DNA from: RUG572 sp051884915
Lineage (GTDB): Bacteria; Verrucomicrobiota; Kiritimatiellia; RFP12; UBA1067
Direction of reading: 5' to 3'
Assembly: GCA_051884915.1 (NCBI GenBank)
Contig: JBJEWF010000070.1
Location: 1 to 52,694, forward strand
DNA length: 52,694 nt
In this document: one piece after another, positions 32,578 through 40,691 of the stretch
How the letters are laid out: the number at the start of each line of letters is the position of its first letter
How positions within the stretch are numbered: the stretch's first letter is position 1
Notes under the pieces: model-generated
Seen by the model: the letters and a program-made list of their open reading frames with translations, nothing else
Databases searched by the model: none
What the model was told of the DNA's origin: nothing
Program-made: the position numbers and the translations under genes

Positions 32578-33888
32578 TCACGGAACCGCCGGCGGCGGGC
32601 CGGCGCCTTCCGGCGGACGCACAAACCCGCTGGCCTTGGCCACGATGTACGTGCACACGTTGTCGCCCGTCACGTTGCAGGCGGTCTCGAACATGTCGAG
32701 GATCGGATTGATGCCCAGGCACAGGGCCACGATCAGCGAAACCTGGGCGTCCGGCAGCCCCATGTTCTCCAGAACCATGAACAGCAGAAACACGCTGCCG
32801 CCGGGAATGCCGCCCGCGCCAACCGAGGCGAACATGATCGACAGGCAGAGCGTGCCGATTTCAAACCCGTTCAGCGCGTGTCCGAACATGTTGGCGGCCA
32901 GGATGACGAACACGGGCAGGTGGACGCACACGCCGTCCATGTTCACCGTGGCGCCCAGCGGCAGCGAGAACGAAGACAGCGCCCGGTCGACGCCCATTTC
33001 GTCCATCGTCTTGAAGGAGACGGGAAGCGTTGCGGCCGAAGAGCGCGTCACAAAGGCCGTCACGACCGGTTCGCGCAGACGGAAGAGGATGCGATAGGGA
33101 TTCTCGCGGCAGAAGAGCGCGAGAACCAGCGGATAGACCACCAGGATCATCGACGCCACGCCGACCGCCACGCACAGGGTGATGCGGCAATAGGGGCCGA
33201 AAAGCAAGGTGCCGTTTTCGGCGAAGTTCGTCACCGAAAGGGCGAAGACGCCGACCGGGAAATACAGGATCACGCAGTCGATCAGCTTGAAGGCGACCTT
33301 CTGCGCGCCGTCCACGCACAGGAGCATCGTCTGCACGGCCTTGGACGTCGGCCCGTCCGCGTCCGGCCGGTCCAGCAGATGGCGCGCCACGAGGCCGAAG
33401 GCGATCGCGAAGACGATGATGGGCAGGAACTGTCCGTTCGCCAGGGCGGCGAACGGATTCTGGAAAAGGCCGACGAGAAAATCCGCCAGCGTCCCCGACG
33501 TCGCGCCGCCGGCGATCTTCCGGGCGCCCGCCATATAGCCGGCGGCCACCTGGTCGGCCGCCGTCATCGAGGGATTCAGCAGACAGGCCATCCCCACCCC
33601 GAAAACCGTCGCGAAAAGGGACGTCGCCGTGTACCAGGCGAGCACCATGCCGCCGACTTTCCCCGAACGCCGGAGCGGCAGCGAAGCCGCCCCCATGATC
33701 AGCGAGAAGAAAATGATCGGGTACACGACCGTCTTCAGCATCGCCACCAGGACATTGCCGAACGGCGACACGAAAGCCAGAATCTTCCGCGTCGTTTCCG
33801 GCGGACAGCATTCGCACAAAACAAGTCCCAGCAGCGTACCCAGCGCGAATCCGGCCAGAATGCGGGCGACCAGCGGTATCCTTCCCAT
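32578..33888 (-). CDS. Dicarboxylate/amino acid:cation symporter (DAACS family)
   Basis: 436 residues, about eight membrane helices plus two re-entrant hairpins. The family core is visible: serine-rich TRSSAATLP (hairpin 1), ATVNMDG (helix 7), the second hairpin GAGGIPGGS and helix 8 NPILDMFETACNVTGDN. Relatives import glutamate, aspartate, serine or C4-dicarboxylates with H+ or Na+; the substrate cannot be fixed from sequence. A strong SD (GGGAGGAAG) supports the start at 33888. It is the last gene of the rhaA-tkt-coaB-bioH-tyrA string, 13 nt after tyrA. Confidence 0.9.
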   Translation of the reverse strand: MGRIPLVARILAGFALGTLLGLVLCECCPPETTRKILAFVSPFGNVLVAMLKTVVYPIIFFSLIMGAASLPLRRSGKVGGMVLAWYTATSLFATVFGVGMACLLNPSMTAADQVAAGYMAGARKIAGGATSGTLADFLVGLFQNPFAALANGQFLPIIVFAIAFGLVARHLLDRPDADGPTSKAVQTMLLCVDGAQKVAFKLIDCVILYFPVGVFALSVTNFAENGTLLFGPYCRITLCVAVGVASMILVVYPLVLALFCRENPYRILFRLREPVVTAFVTRSSAATLPVSFKTMDEMGVDRALSSFSLPLGATVNMDGVCVHLPVFVILAANMFGHALNGFEIGTLCLSIMFASVGAGGIPGGSVFLLFMVLENMGLPDAQVSLIVALCLGINPILDMFETACNVTGDNVCTYIVAKASGFVRPPEGAGPPPAVP

Positions 33889-33901
33889 GCGAACTTCCTC
33901 C

Positions 33902-34753
33902 CTATTGGGCCTGGTAGAGCGGTTTCGGCGCCACGCAGGCGAGACGGGCGTCGCGTCCCGCCGCCAGCATCGCCTCAAGCCGCCGGCCGTCGGACGCGTC
34001 GATGGCCGTCCGGAACGCCGCCAGACGGGCCATCAGCCCGTCCAGGACGTCCAGCAGCGCCACGCGATTCAGCAGGAACAGTTCCGTCCAAATGACGGGA
34101 TCCAGCCGCGCCACGCGCGTCATGTCGTGGAAGCTCCCCGCCGAAAAGCCGTCGTGCTTCACCGCGAGCGGGTCCTGCATATAGGCCGACGAAACCACAT
34201 GGGCCAGCTGGCTGGTCAGCGCGATCATCCGGTCGTGGATCTCCGGCGTCGTGAACACGATTTTCGCGAACCCGATTTCCGAGAAGAGCGCTTCGAGCCT
34301 GTCCAGCGGGCCGCGCCCGCAACTGGGGTACGGCGTGAAAATCATCGACGCGTTCCGGTAGAGGTCGGCCGTCGCGTTGTCCCAACCGTTGACCTCCCTG
34401 CCCGCCATGGGATGTCCGCCCACGAACGTCCAGCGGCTCTGAAACGCGTATTTCGACAGCGCCGCGCACAGTTCCGCCTTCACGCCCGTCGCGTCGACGA
34501 CAATCGCCCCCTGCCGGAACGATTCCTGGTGGGCGTCGATCCATCCCACCACGTTGACCGGCGGCAGCGCGACGACGACCAGATCGGCGACCGAGAAATC
34601 GTCGTCCAGGACGCCAACCGCCTGTCCCTCCGCGACGGCGCGTTCCGCCGTCGCGCGTGTCCGGTTCCAGACGTGGACGGAATGTCCCGCCCGCGTGAAG
34701 GCCTTGACGAAACTGCCTCCGATGAGGCCCAATCCTGCGACTGCGATGTTCAT
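33902..34753 (-). CDS. tyrA: Prephenate dehydrogenase
   Basis: 283 residues; oxidative decarboxylation of prephenate (or arogenate) in tyrosine synthesis. The NAD motif is AVAGLGLIGGSFVKAF. VVALPPVNVVGWI, VVDATGVKAEL, the GGHPMAGRE block and the catalytic His in TSQLAHVVSSAYM are all present. No chorismate mutase or ACT domain is attached, so it is the short monofunctional form. It lies 15 nt after the bioH-like gene. Arogenate use cannot be excluded. Confidence 0.9.
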   Translation of the reverse strand: MNIAVAGLGLIGGSFVKAFTRAGHSVHVWNRTRATAERAVAEGQAVGVLDDDFSVADLVVVALPPVNVVGWIDAHQESFRQGAIVVDATGVKAELCAALSKYAFQSRWTFVGGHPMAGREVNGWDNATADLYRNASMIFTPYPSCGRGPLDRLEALFSEIGFAKIVFTTPEIHDRMIALTSQLAHVVSSAYMQDPLAVKHDGFSAGSFHDMTRVARLDPVIWTELFLLNRVALLDVLDGLMARLAAFRTAIDASDGRRLEAMLAAGRDARLACVAPKPLYQAQ

Positions 34754-34768
34754 GGCAAGCGTGAGAAG

Positions 34769-35554
34769 TTAATCGGTGGAAGGTGAGGGGTGGAAATCGG
34801 ACAAGGGGGCGGGCGGAAGACTGGCGGCGACGGCCGCGTCGATCGCGGCGGGAATCGTGATGGGAAGCGCGTGTTCGGACCCGGGGACCATCGTCAGGAC
34901 CGCCTGCGGGAAAACCGTCTTCAGCCAGGCTGCATTGTCGGGACGGACGATTCCGTCGCGTTCGCTTTGAAAGATGTGCACGGGGAAGCGGGCCGCGGCA
35001 GGCACCCCGAACGTCCGCCGCAGGGAATCGCGGATGTCCGTCTCCAGCAGATAGCGGAGGCCCGCCTCCAGATTCTCGCGCGCATCGACTAGATACGGAT
35101 TGGGCTTCCCTTCCGGCACGCCGAAGAATCCCGCGCCCTGCGTCATCAGGAGGCCGTGGCGCAACGCCTCCAGGCGCCGGGGGCTCATGCCGCGCCACCC
35201 GCTCGCCCGGTCCTCCATCATCCGGGGCGTCGCCGCCACCAGAACCAGGCCCGCCACCTTCGCGGGGAATCTCACGGCCAGCCGCAGCGCGGAACTTCCC
35301 CCCATCGACCAGCCCACGAGAACGGCCTTCCCGGCCCAGGCCGCCAGCATCGCCTCCGGCCGGCGGGCCAGCTGGTCGACATACGAGAACAGGACGTCGC
35401 GGGGGAAGCGGCAGAGGCTCCAGGCCGCGGGCGCGGACGCCCAGCCGTTGAAGACCATCACCCGCGGCGGCCGGGCGGCGGCAAGACGGCGCAGCCGCGC
35501 CGCATGGCCGGCGATCTCGCGCGCACGCCCGCGCTCGTAGTCACCGTCCGCCAT
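34769..35554 (-). CDS. Alpha/beta hydrolase, BioH-like
   Basis: 261 residues. The nucleophile elbow is GWSMGGSSAL (Ser), an Asp follows in SERDGIVRPDN and the His in GSEHALP. The motif RVMVFNGWASAPAAW near the oxyanion hole and VLVAATPRMMEDRASGWRGM in the cap resemble BioH, the pimeloyl-ACP methyl ester esterase of biotin synthesis. No other bio gene is present here, so the role is inferred. The start overlaps the coaB end by 14 nt, implying translational coupling. Confidence 0.65.
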   Translation of the reverse strand: MADGDYERGRAREIAGHAARLRRLAAARPPRVMVFNGWASAPAAWSLCRFPRDVLFSYVDQLARRPEAMLAAWAGKAVLVGWSMGGSSALRLAVRFPAKVAGLVLVAATPRMMEDRASGWRGMSPRRLEALRHGLLMTQGAGFFGVPEGKPNPYLVDARENLEAGLRYLLETDIRDSLRRTFGVPAAARFPVHIFQSERDGIVRPDNAAWLKTVFPQAVLTMVPGSEHALPITIPAAIDAAVAASLPPAPLSDFHPSPSTD

Positions 35555-36206
35555 GGATCTTCCTTTCCGCGAAACGGACGATGCGCCGGGCGACGGCCAG
35601 TTTGCCCATCAGGGGCAGACGCTCGCGCGCCCCGTCCGGCGTCACGAACGTCACCTGGTTCGTCTCCGTCCCGAATCCGCACCCCTGCTGCAGAACGTCG
35701 TTGCCCACCACGAGCGCAAGCCCCTTTTCCCGGCACTTGCGCGCGGCTTCGGCCGAAGGCTCGCCCGTCTCGGCGGCAAAGCCGATGCGGACCAGGTTCG
35801 CCGCCCCGGGCGGACGGGACTTCAGCAGCGTCATGAGGATGTCGGGATTGCGCACCAGCCGCAGCGTGTCCGGCATGTCGCGCTTCTTGATCTTGGCGGC
35901 GGCCCGCCGGGCCGGCCGCCAGTCGGCCACGGCCGCCGCCATCACCAGAACCGTCGGTTCGGGCAGCGCCGCGGCCAGGGCCGCCTCCACGGCGGCCAGC
36001 ATGTCCCGGGCGCTCACGACGTCGACGCGCGCGACGCCCTTCGGCGTGCGCAGGGCGACGGGGCCGGCGACCAGCGTCACCGCGTGGCCGGCGGCGCGCG
36101 CCGCGCGCGCCACGGCGAATCCCATCTTGCCCGTGGAGGGGTTCGAGAGGAAACGGACGGGGTCGAGGTATTCGCGCGTCGGCCCCGCGGCAACCACAAA
36201 CCGCAT
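35541..36206 (-). CDS. coaB: Phosphopantothenate-cysteine ligase, stand-alone CoaB
   Basis: 221 residues; joins 4'-phosphopantothenate and cysteine with CTP or ATP. Hallmarks: VVAAGPTREYLDPVRFLSNPSTGKMGFAVA (nucleotide-binding N-terminus of the ligase), VVSARDM, AAAVADWRP, KIKK and VGNDVLQQGCGFGTETNQVTFV. The decarboxylase half is missing; the matching CoaC is at 559-1098, 34 kb away. The start at 36206 matches the start of the ligase domain in fused CoaBC proteins, so the gene is not simply truncated. It is 7 nt after tkt. Confidence 0.9.
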   Translation of the reverse strand: MRFVVAAGPTREYLDPVRFLSNPSTGKMGFAVARAARAAGHAVTLVAGPVALRTPKGVARVDVVSARDMLAAVEAALAAALPEPTVLVMAAAVADWRPARRAAAKIKKRDMPDTLRLVRNPDILMTLLKSRPPGAANLVRIGFAAETGEPSAEAARKCREKGLALVVGNDVLQQGCGFGTETNQVTFVTPDGARERLPLMGKLAVARRIVRFAERKIHGGR

Positions 36207-36213
36207 CGCCGCC

Positions 36214-38214
36214 TCAGAACAGTTCGCGCGCCTTTTCAAAGACGTCGTCCGCCGTGAAACCGAAATGTTCGGCCAGCGTCCGGTACGGACCCGACGCGCC
36301 GAAGCCCTCCATCGTCACGTAGCGCACCGTCGCCGGATTCACCGCAAACGCCTCCCAGCCGAACTTGACGCCCGCCTCGACGATCACGCGCCGCGGACAC
36401 GTGCCCGGAATCACGCTTTCGCGGTAGGCCAGCGGCTGCCGGTCGAACAGCTCGCGGCACGGCATCGAGACGACGCGGACCTGGCGGCCGAGGTCGACCA
36501 GCCGCTTCGCGGCCTCGATGCAGAGGGAGACTTCCGAACCCGTCGCGATCAGGAGGATGTCCGGCAGCGGGCTCGACTCCCAGATCGCGTAGGCGCCCTT
36601 CTCGACCTTCTCGGCCGAGACGCCTTCCAGAACCGGCAGATTCTGGCGCGACGTCAGGATGCAGCTCGGTCCCGTCGCGTGTTTGATCATCGCCACCCAG
36701 CAGGCCGCCGTCTCGTTCGCGTCCGCCGGACGGAACGTCAGCAGGTTCGGCATGGCGCGCAGCATGGCCAGCTGCTCCACCGGCTCGTGCGTCGGGCCGT
36801 CTTCGCCGACGTAGAACGAATCGTGGGAGAAGACCCAGATGGAGGGCAGCCCCATGAGGGCCGCCAGGCGCATCGCCGGCTTGCAGTAGTCGCTGAACAC
36901 CGCAAACGTGGCGCCGAACGCGCGGAAGCCGCCATGGGCGACAAGGCCGTTCACGACGGCGCTCATGGCGAGCTCGCGCACGCCCCAGTGGAAATTGCGG
37001 CCGGAGAAGTCGCCCGGGCCGTTCCAGCCGTACGCTTTCAGGGCCGTCTTGTTGGAGGGTTCCAGGTCCGCCGAACCGCCGACCAGATGCGGCACGGCGT
37101 CGGCCAGGGCGTTCATCACCGCGCCGGACGCCGCGCGCGTGGCGACCGGCTTGTCGGGATCGAACGTCGGCAGGCGCGTCGCCAGATTGCACGGCAGACC
37201 GTTCGCCATGGCCGTCTCCCGCGCGGCGGCCTTCTCCGGATTCGCCGCCTTCCAGGCCTTGAACAGCTTCTTCCAGCGCAGATTCATGCGATGGCAGGCC
37301 AGGGCGCGGTCGTCGAACCATTCATACACGTCCGGCGGGACGAAGAAGCTCTTTTCCGGATCAAAGCCAAGATTCCGCTTGAGGCCGGCGACCTCCTCCG
37401 CGCCCAGCGGCGCGCCGTGCGAGGCCGCCGTGTCCTGCTTCGTGGGCGCGCCCCGGCCGATGTGCGTGCGGGCGATGATCAGCGTCGGCCGGCCCGTCAC
37501 CTTCAGCGCCTTCCGGAAGGCGCGGTCGATCTGGTCGAAGTCGTGGCCGTCGCATTCGAAGACCTTCCAGCCGTAGCTTTCGAAGCGCAGCCGCGCGTCG
37601 TCGGCCAGGGCCAGGTCCGCCTTGCCCTCGATCGTGATGTTGTTCGAGTCGTAGACCAGGCACAGCTTGTCCAGCGCCAGACGGCCCGCAAGCGAGCAGG
37701 CCTCGTGGGAGATGCCCTCCTCCAGGTCGCCGTCGCCGCAGAGGACCCAGGTGCGGTGGTCGTTCAGCGCCTGGCCGTCCTGCTCGCCGTCTTTCGCGGC
37801 CTGCAGGCGTTCGGCGATCGCGAGGCCGACGCCCATCGCGATGCCCTGGCCGAGCGGTCCCGTCGTCACCTCCACGCCGGGCATCACCCCGCGCTCGGGG
37901 TGTCCCGCGCAGCGGGAGTCCAGCTGGCGGAACGTCTTCAGCTCGTTCAGCTGCAGGCCGCCCATGCCCGACAGGCCGAACAGCGCGTAGACCAGCGCGG
38001 AGGCGTGGCCGCCCGAAAAGACGAGGCGGTCGCGATTCGGCCAGGCCGCGTCCTTCGGATCCACGTTCAGGAATTTCAGCCACAGGGTGGCCGCCACGTC
38101 GGCCAGTCCAAGCGCCACGCCGGGATGTCCGCTCTGCGCCTTTTCGACCATGTCCGCCGCCAGACAGCGAATCGTGTCGGCCGCCAGTTTAAGCTGCTCG
38201 TTCGTCAATTTCAT
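36214..38214 (-). CDS. tkt: Transketolase
   Basis: 666 residues, full length. The thiamine diphosphate motif is GDGDLEEGISHEACSLAGRLALDKLCLVYDSNN (about 160-192). The N-terminal MVEKAQSGHPGVALGLADVAATL and the RDRLVFSGGHASALVYAL block are canonical, as are VATRAASG, the pyrimidine domain GVRELAMSAVVNGLVAHGGFRAFGATFAVFSDY, and WVFSHDSFYVGEDGPTHEPVEQL. It interconverts pentose and triose/hexose phosphates. It follows rhaA by 76 nt with a strong hairpin between, and has a good SD (AAGGAGAG). Confidence 0.96.
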   Translation of the reverse strand: MKLTNEQLKLAADTIRCLAADMVEKAQSGHPGVALGLADVAATLWLKFLNVDPKDAAWPNRDRLVFSGGHASALVYALFGLSGMGGLQLNELKTFRQLDSRCAGHPERGVMPGVEVTTGPLGQGIAMGVGLAIAERLQAAKDGEQDGQALNDHRTWVLCGDGDLEEGISHEACSLAGRLALDKLCLVYDSNNITIEGKADLALADDARLRFESYGWKVFECDGHDFDQIDRAFRKALKVTGRPTLIIARTHIGRGAPTKQDTAASHGAPLGAEEVAGLKRNLGFDPEKSFFVPPDVYEWFDDRALACHRMNLRWKKLFKAWKAANPEKAAARETAMANGLPCNLATRLPTFDPDKPVATRAASGAVMNALADAVPHLVGGSADLEPSNKTALKAYGWNGPGDFSGRNFHWGVRELAMSAVVNGLVAHGGFRAFGATFAVFSDYCKPAMRLAALMGLPSIWVFSHDSFYVGEDGPTHEPVEQLAMLRAMPNLLTFRPADANETAACWVAMIKHATGPSCILTSRQNLPVLEGVSAEKVEKGAYAIWESSPLPDILLIATGSEVSLCIEAAKRLVDLGRQVRVVSMPCRELFDRQPLAYRESVIPGTCPRRVIVEAGVKFGWEAFAVNPATVRYVTMEGFGASGPYRTLAEHFGFTADDVFEKARELF

Positions 38215-38238
38215 CTTCTCTCCTTTCCCAAACGGGGA

Positions 38239-38264
38239 ACGCCCCCGCCAGACGGCGGAGGCGT
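38239..38264 (-). promoter_or_regulatory. Intercistronic hairpin between rhaA and tkt
   Basis: ACGCCTCCGCC pairs with GGCGGGGGCGT (11 bp with one G-U) around a 4-nt loop, ending 24 nt before the tkt ATG. Without a U tract it probably stabilises or partly attenuates the rhaA message. Confidence 0.5.
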
Positions 38265-38290
38265 CGCATTTCTCGAAACTCTCCGCGGCA

Positions 38291-39529
38291 TCACACGCGC
38301 TGGGACAGCACGTCGCGTTCGTACGTGAGCACGTCCGCCATCCAGCATTCGTTCGCCGGCAGTTTGGCGCGCGCGCAGAACTCCTCCCACACGGCCTGCC
38401 ACGGATACGCCTTGAGCTCCTCCTGAAGCACCAGCTGTTCCGTGTACTGGCGCGCGTCCTGAAGGGCCTTCAGCGTCGCGTTCGGCTCCAGCATCGCCTG
38501 GAGGAGCGCCTTCTGCATGTTGCGCATGCCGAGCACCCACGCCGCGACGCGGTTGATGGAGGCGTCGAAATAGTCCAGCGCGATGATGAAGTTCTTCGGG
38601 TCCATGCGGACGATCTCCCGCGCGGCGGCGCAGACGGCGTCGTCGAAGCGGATCACATGGTCGGAGTCCCAGCGGACCGGGCGCGAGATGTGGAACGCCA
38701 CCTTGCCAAACGTCATGAGGAACGAGCTGATCTTGTCCGCCACGTTCTCGCTGATGTGGAAATGCCCCATGTCGAGGAGGGCGAGAATGCCCTTCTTCTG
38801 CGCATAGCCCATCACGAATTCGTGCGAGTTGACCGTGTAGCTTTCCACGCCGATGCCGAAAAGCTTGGACTCGAAGGTCGGGACGACCAGCTTCCTGTCG
38901 TACTTGTACTTGAAGATCTTGTCGAGCGAGTCGGCCATGCGCTGGCGCGGGCCGAGACGATCCGACGGTTCGTCCTTGAGGCCGTCCGGCGCCCAGAAGT
39001 TGATCGTGCAGGGCGTGCCGAGCTCCTTGCCGAAGGATTCGGCGATCTTGAGGCACTGGATCCCGTGCTTCACCCAGAACGCGCGGACCTTGGCGTCCTC
39101 GCTGGCGAGCGTAAGCCCCTCGGCGAGCGGATGGGAGAAGAACGTCGGATTGAAGTCGAGACCAAGCCCGCGCTTCTTGGCGAACGCGACCCACTTCCGG
39201 AAATGCCGGGGTTCGATCTTGTCGCGATCGACCTTCTCGCCGTCCTCGAAGATCGCGTAGCAGGCGTGCAGGTTGAGGCGGTGCCGGCCCGGAATGAGCG
39301 ACAGGGCCTTGTCGATGTCGGCCATCAGCTGCTCGGGCGTGCGGGCCTTGCCCGGATAGTTGCCCGTCGTCTGGATGCCGCCCGTCGCGCCAAGATCGTT
39401 TTCGAAACCGCCGACGTCGTCCCCCTGCCAGCAATGCATCGAAATGGAAATCTTCTGGAGCGCCTTGATGGCCTTCTCCGTATCGACGCCCAACGCGGCG
39501 TATTTCTTCTGTGCTTCCTTGTAGCTCAT
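38291..39529 (-). CDS. rhaA: L-rhamnose isomerase
   Basis: 412 residues; converts L-rhamnose to L-rhamnulose, metal-dependent TIM barrel. Family features: ISISMHCWQGDDVGGFE, GGIQTTGNYPGKARTPEQL, LNLHACYA, the LDFNPTFFSHP strand, ALLDMGHFHISENVADKISSF, RWDSDHVI and ALDYFDASINRVAAWVLGMRNMQKALL. Length matches the E. coli type enzyme (about 419). A TGG-TAGAAT element upstream gives it its own promoter separate from rhaT-rhaB. It is the first gene of a six-gene run ending in the symporter. Confidence 0.95.
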   Translation of the reverse strand: MSYKEAQKKYAALGVDTEKAIKALQKISISMHCWQGDDVGGFENDLGATGGIQTTGNYPGKARTPEQLMADIDKALSLIPGRHRLNLHACYAIFEDGEKVDRDKIEPRHFRKWVAFAKKRGLGLDFNPTFFSHPLAEGLTLASEDAKVRAFWVKHGIQCLKIAESFGKELGTPCTINFWAPDGLKDEPSDRLGPRQRMADSLDKIFKYKYDRKLVVPTFESKLFGIGVESYTVNSHEFVMGYAQKKGILALLDMGHFHISENVADKISSFLMTFGKVAFHISRPVRWDSDHVIRFDDAVCAAAREIVRMDPKNFIIALDYFDASINRVAAWVLGMRNMQKALLQAMLEPNATLKALQDARQYTEQLVLQEELKAYPWQAVWEEFCARAKLPANECWMADVLTYERDVLSQRV

Positions 39530-39570
39530 GGTTGTTCTCCGCTTTCTAGTTCACGGTCATGCGTGACGCT

Positions 39571-39579
39571 ATTCTACCA
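39571..39579 (-). promoter_or_regulatory. Extended -10 element before rhaA
   Basis: TGG-TAGAAT on the minus strand, 41 nt before the rhaA ATG. The leader carries a weak SD (GCGGAGAA). Confidence 0.55.
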
Positions 39580-39648
39580 CAAAAACACCACCGCGTGCAG
39601 GATGTTTTCAAACCGGGGCCGCCGGGGGCGGCGCGGCGCGCCCGCGGC

Positions 39649-40671
39649 TCACCGGGAAAGGACGCCGCAGACCAGGGGGAAGACGAGCGAATAGAGGACG
39701 CCGAAGACAAGCAGGACGCCGCCCGAGCCGCGTTCGAGGCCGCGCCAGGGCGGATTGTCCGGACAGGTCCCGTAGGTCCGCGAAGCCGCGCGCAGCGTCC
39801 GGACCGTCAGGGGCAGGCAGAGGAACGGCAGGAGAAACGCGAGGGACGCGAACCGCCACGCGCCGGACGACAGGCCCCAGGCCGCCAGCAGGCCGCCCAG
39901 GCAGACCGCATACGGCAGGATGTGGCAGATCCGGTAGTAGGCCAGGGCGCGGCGCGGCCCCAGCCACGACGCCAGCGTCACGATGCCCGCCAGACGGTCC
40001 GTGCGGATGTCGCGCATGTCGTTCCCGTGCATGACCACGCCCACGAGCGCCGCGTTGGGCAGCGTCAGCAGGACGAATCCGACGAAACACGCGGGCTCGA
40101 ACAGCCGCGCCGCCTCCTGCGGCAGCAGCAGCGCGAACGCCACGAACGCCTCCAGCGGCCCCATGAGGAAGGAAACGAAGGGAACGCCCAGTCCGCGGTA
40201 CTTGAACTTGACGCCCGTCGAGTAGTTGAGCGATCCCAAACAGCCGACCAGGCCCGCCCCCAGCAGCAGCCCGTTGAAACGCCAGACGCCGGCGCACGGA
40301 TAGAAGCAAAGCCCCACGCCGGCAAGGGACGCCACCGCCGCGCATCCCAGAGCCGCGGCGCGGACGGCCCCCAGCGCGACAAGCCCGTCATGGACCTGGG
40401 GCGTCGTGCGGATGGCGCCGGGGACGTCGTCCACGCCGCTGCGCTCGTCGCCCCAGGTGTTGAGCAGGTTGACCGTGGCCTGGAAGAGGAAGCCGACGGC
40501 CAGCCCCAGCGCCCAGCGTCCCCAGTCCAGCGCGCACCCGCACGCCGCGGTCAGGCCGGCGGCGAGGCCGGCCGCCAGCAGAAACGGAACCAGCGTGGCC
40601 ACGTAGCTCCAGGGCCGGAGCAGCAGGAACCAGGCCCGAAGGGAGGACGCGTGGGAAACGGCGCGCGGCAA
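39649..40671 (-). CDS. UbiA-family prenyltransferase, MenA-like
   Basis: 340 residues with about eight or nine membrane helices. First Asp-rich motif NLLNTWGDERSGVDD (NxxxD type), second NDMRDIRTDRLAGIVTLAS, both typical of MenA, which attaches a polyprenyl chain to 1,4-dihydroxy-2-naphthoate for menaquinone. No ATG is available between the rhaB stop and the first helix; a TTG at 40671 is preceded by GGAGG at 7-nt spacing and is the best start. It follows rhaB by 20 nt, an unexpected partner. Other UbiA enzymes are possible; no other men gene is in the window. Confidence 0.75.
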   Translation of the reverse strand: MPRAVSHASSLRAWFLLLRPWSYVATLVPFLLAAGLAAGLTAACGCALDWGRWALGLAVGFLFQATVNLLNTWGDERSGVDDVPGAIRTTPQVHDGLVALGAVRAAALGCAAVASLAGVGLCFYPCAGVWRFNGLLLGAGLVGCLGSLNYSTGVKFKYRGLGVPFVSFLMGPLEAFVAFALLLPQEAARLFEPACFVGFVLLTLPNAALVGVVMHGNDMRDIRTDRLAGIVTLASWLGPRRALAYYRICHILPYAVCLGGLLAAWGLSSGAWRFASLAFLLPFLCLPLTVRTLRAASRTYGTCPDNPPWRGLERGSGGVLLVFGVLYSLVFPLVCGVLSR

Positions 40672-40678
40672 GCGGAAG

Positions 40679-40683
40679 CCTCC
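40679..40683 (-). promoter_or_regulatory. Shine-Dalgarno supporting a TTG start
   Basis: GGAGG on the minus strand, 7 nt before TTG 40671, decides the start of the MenA-like gene. Confidence 0.7.
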
Positions 40684-40691
40684 GGGGACGG

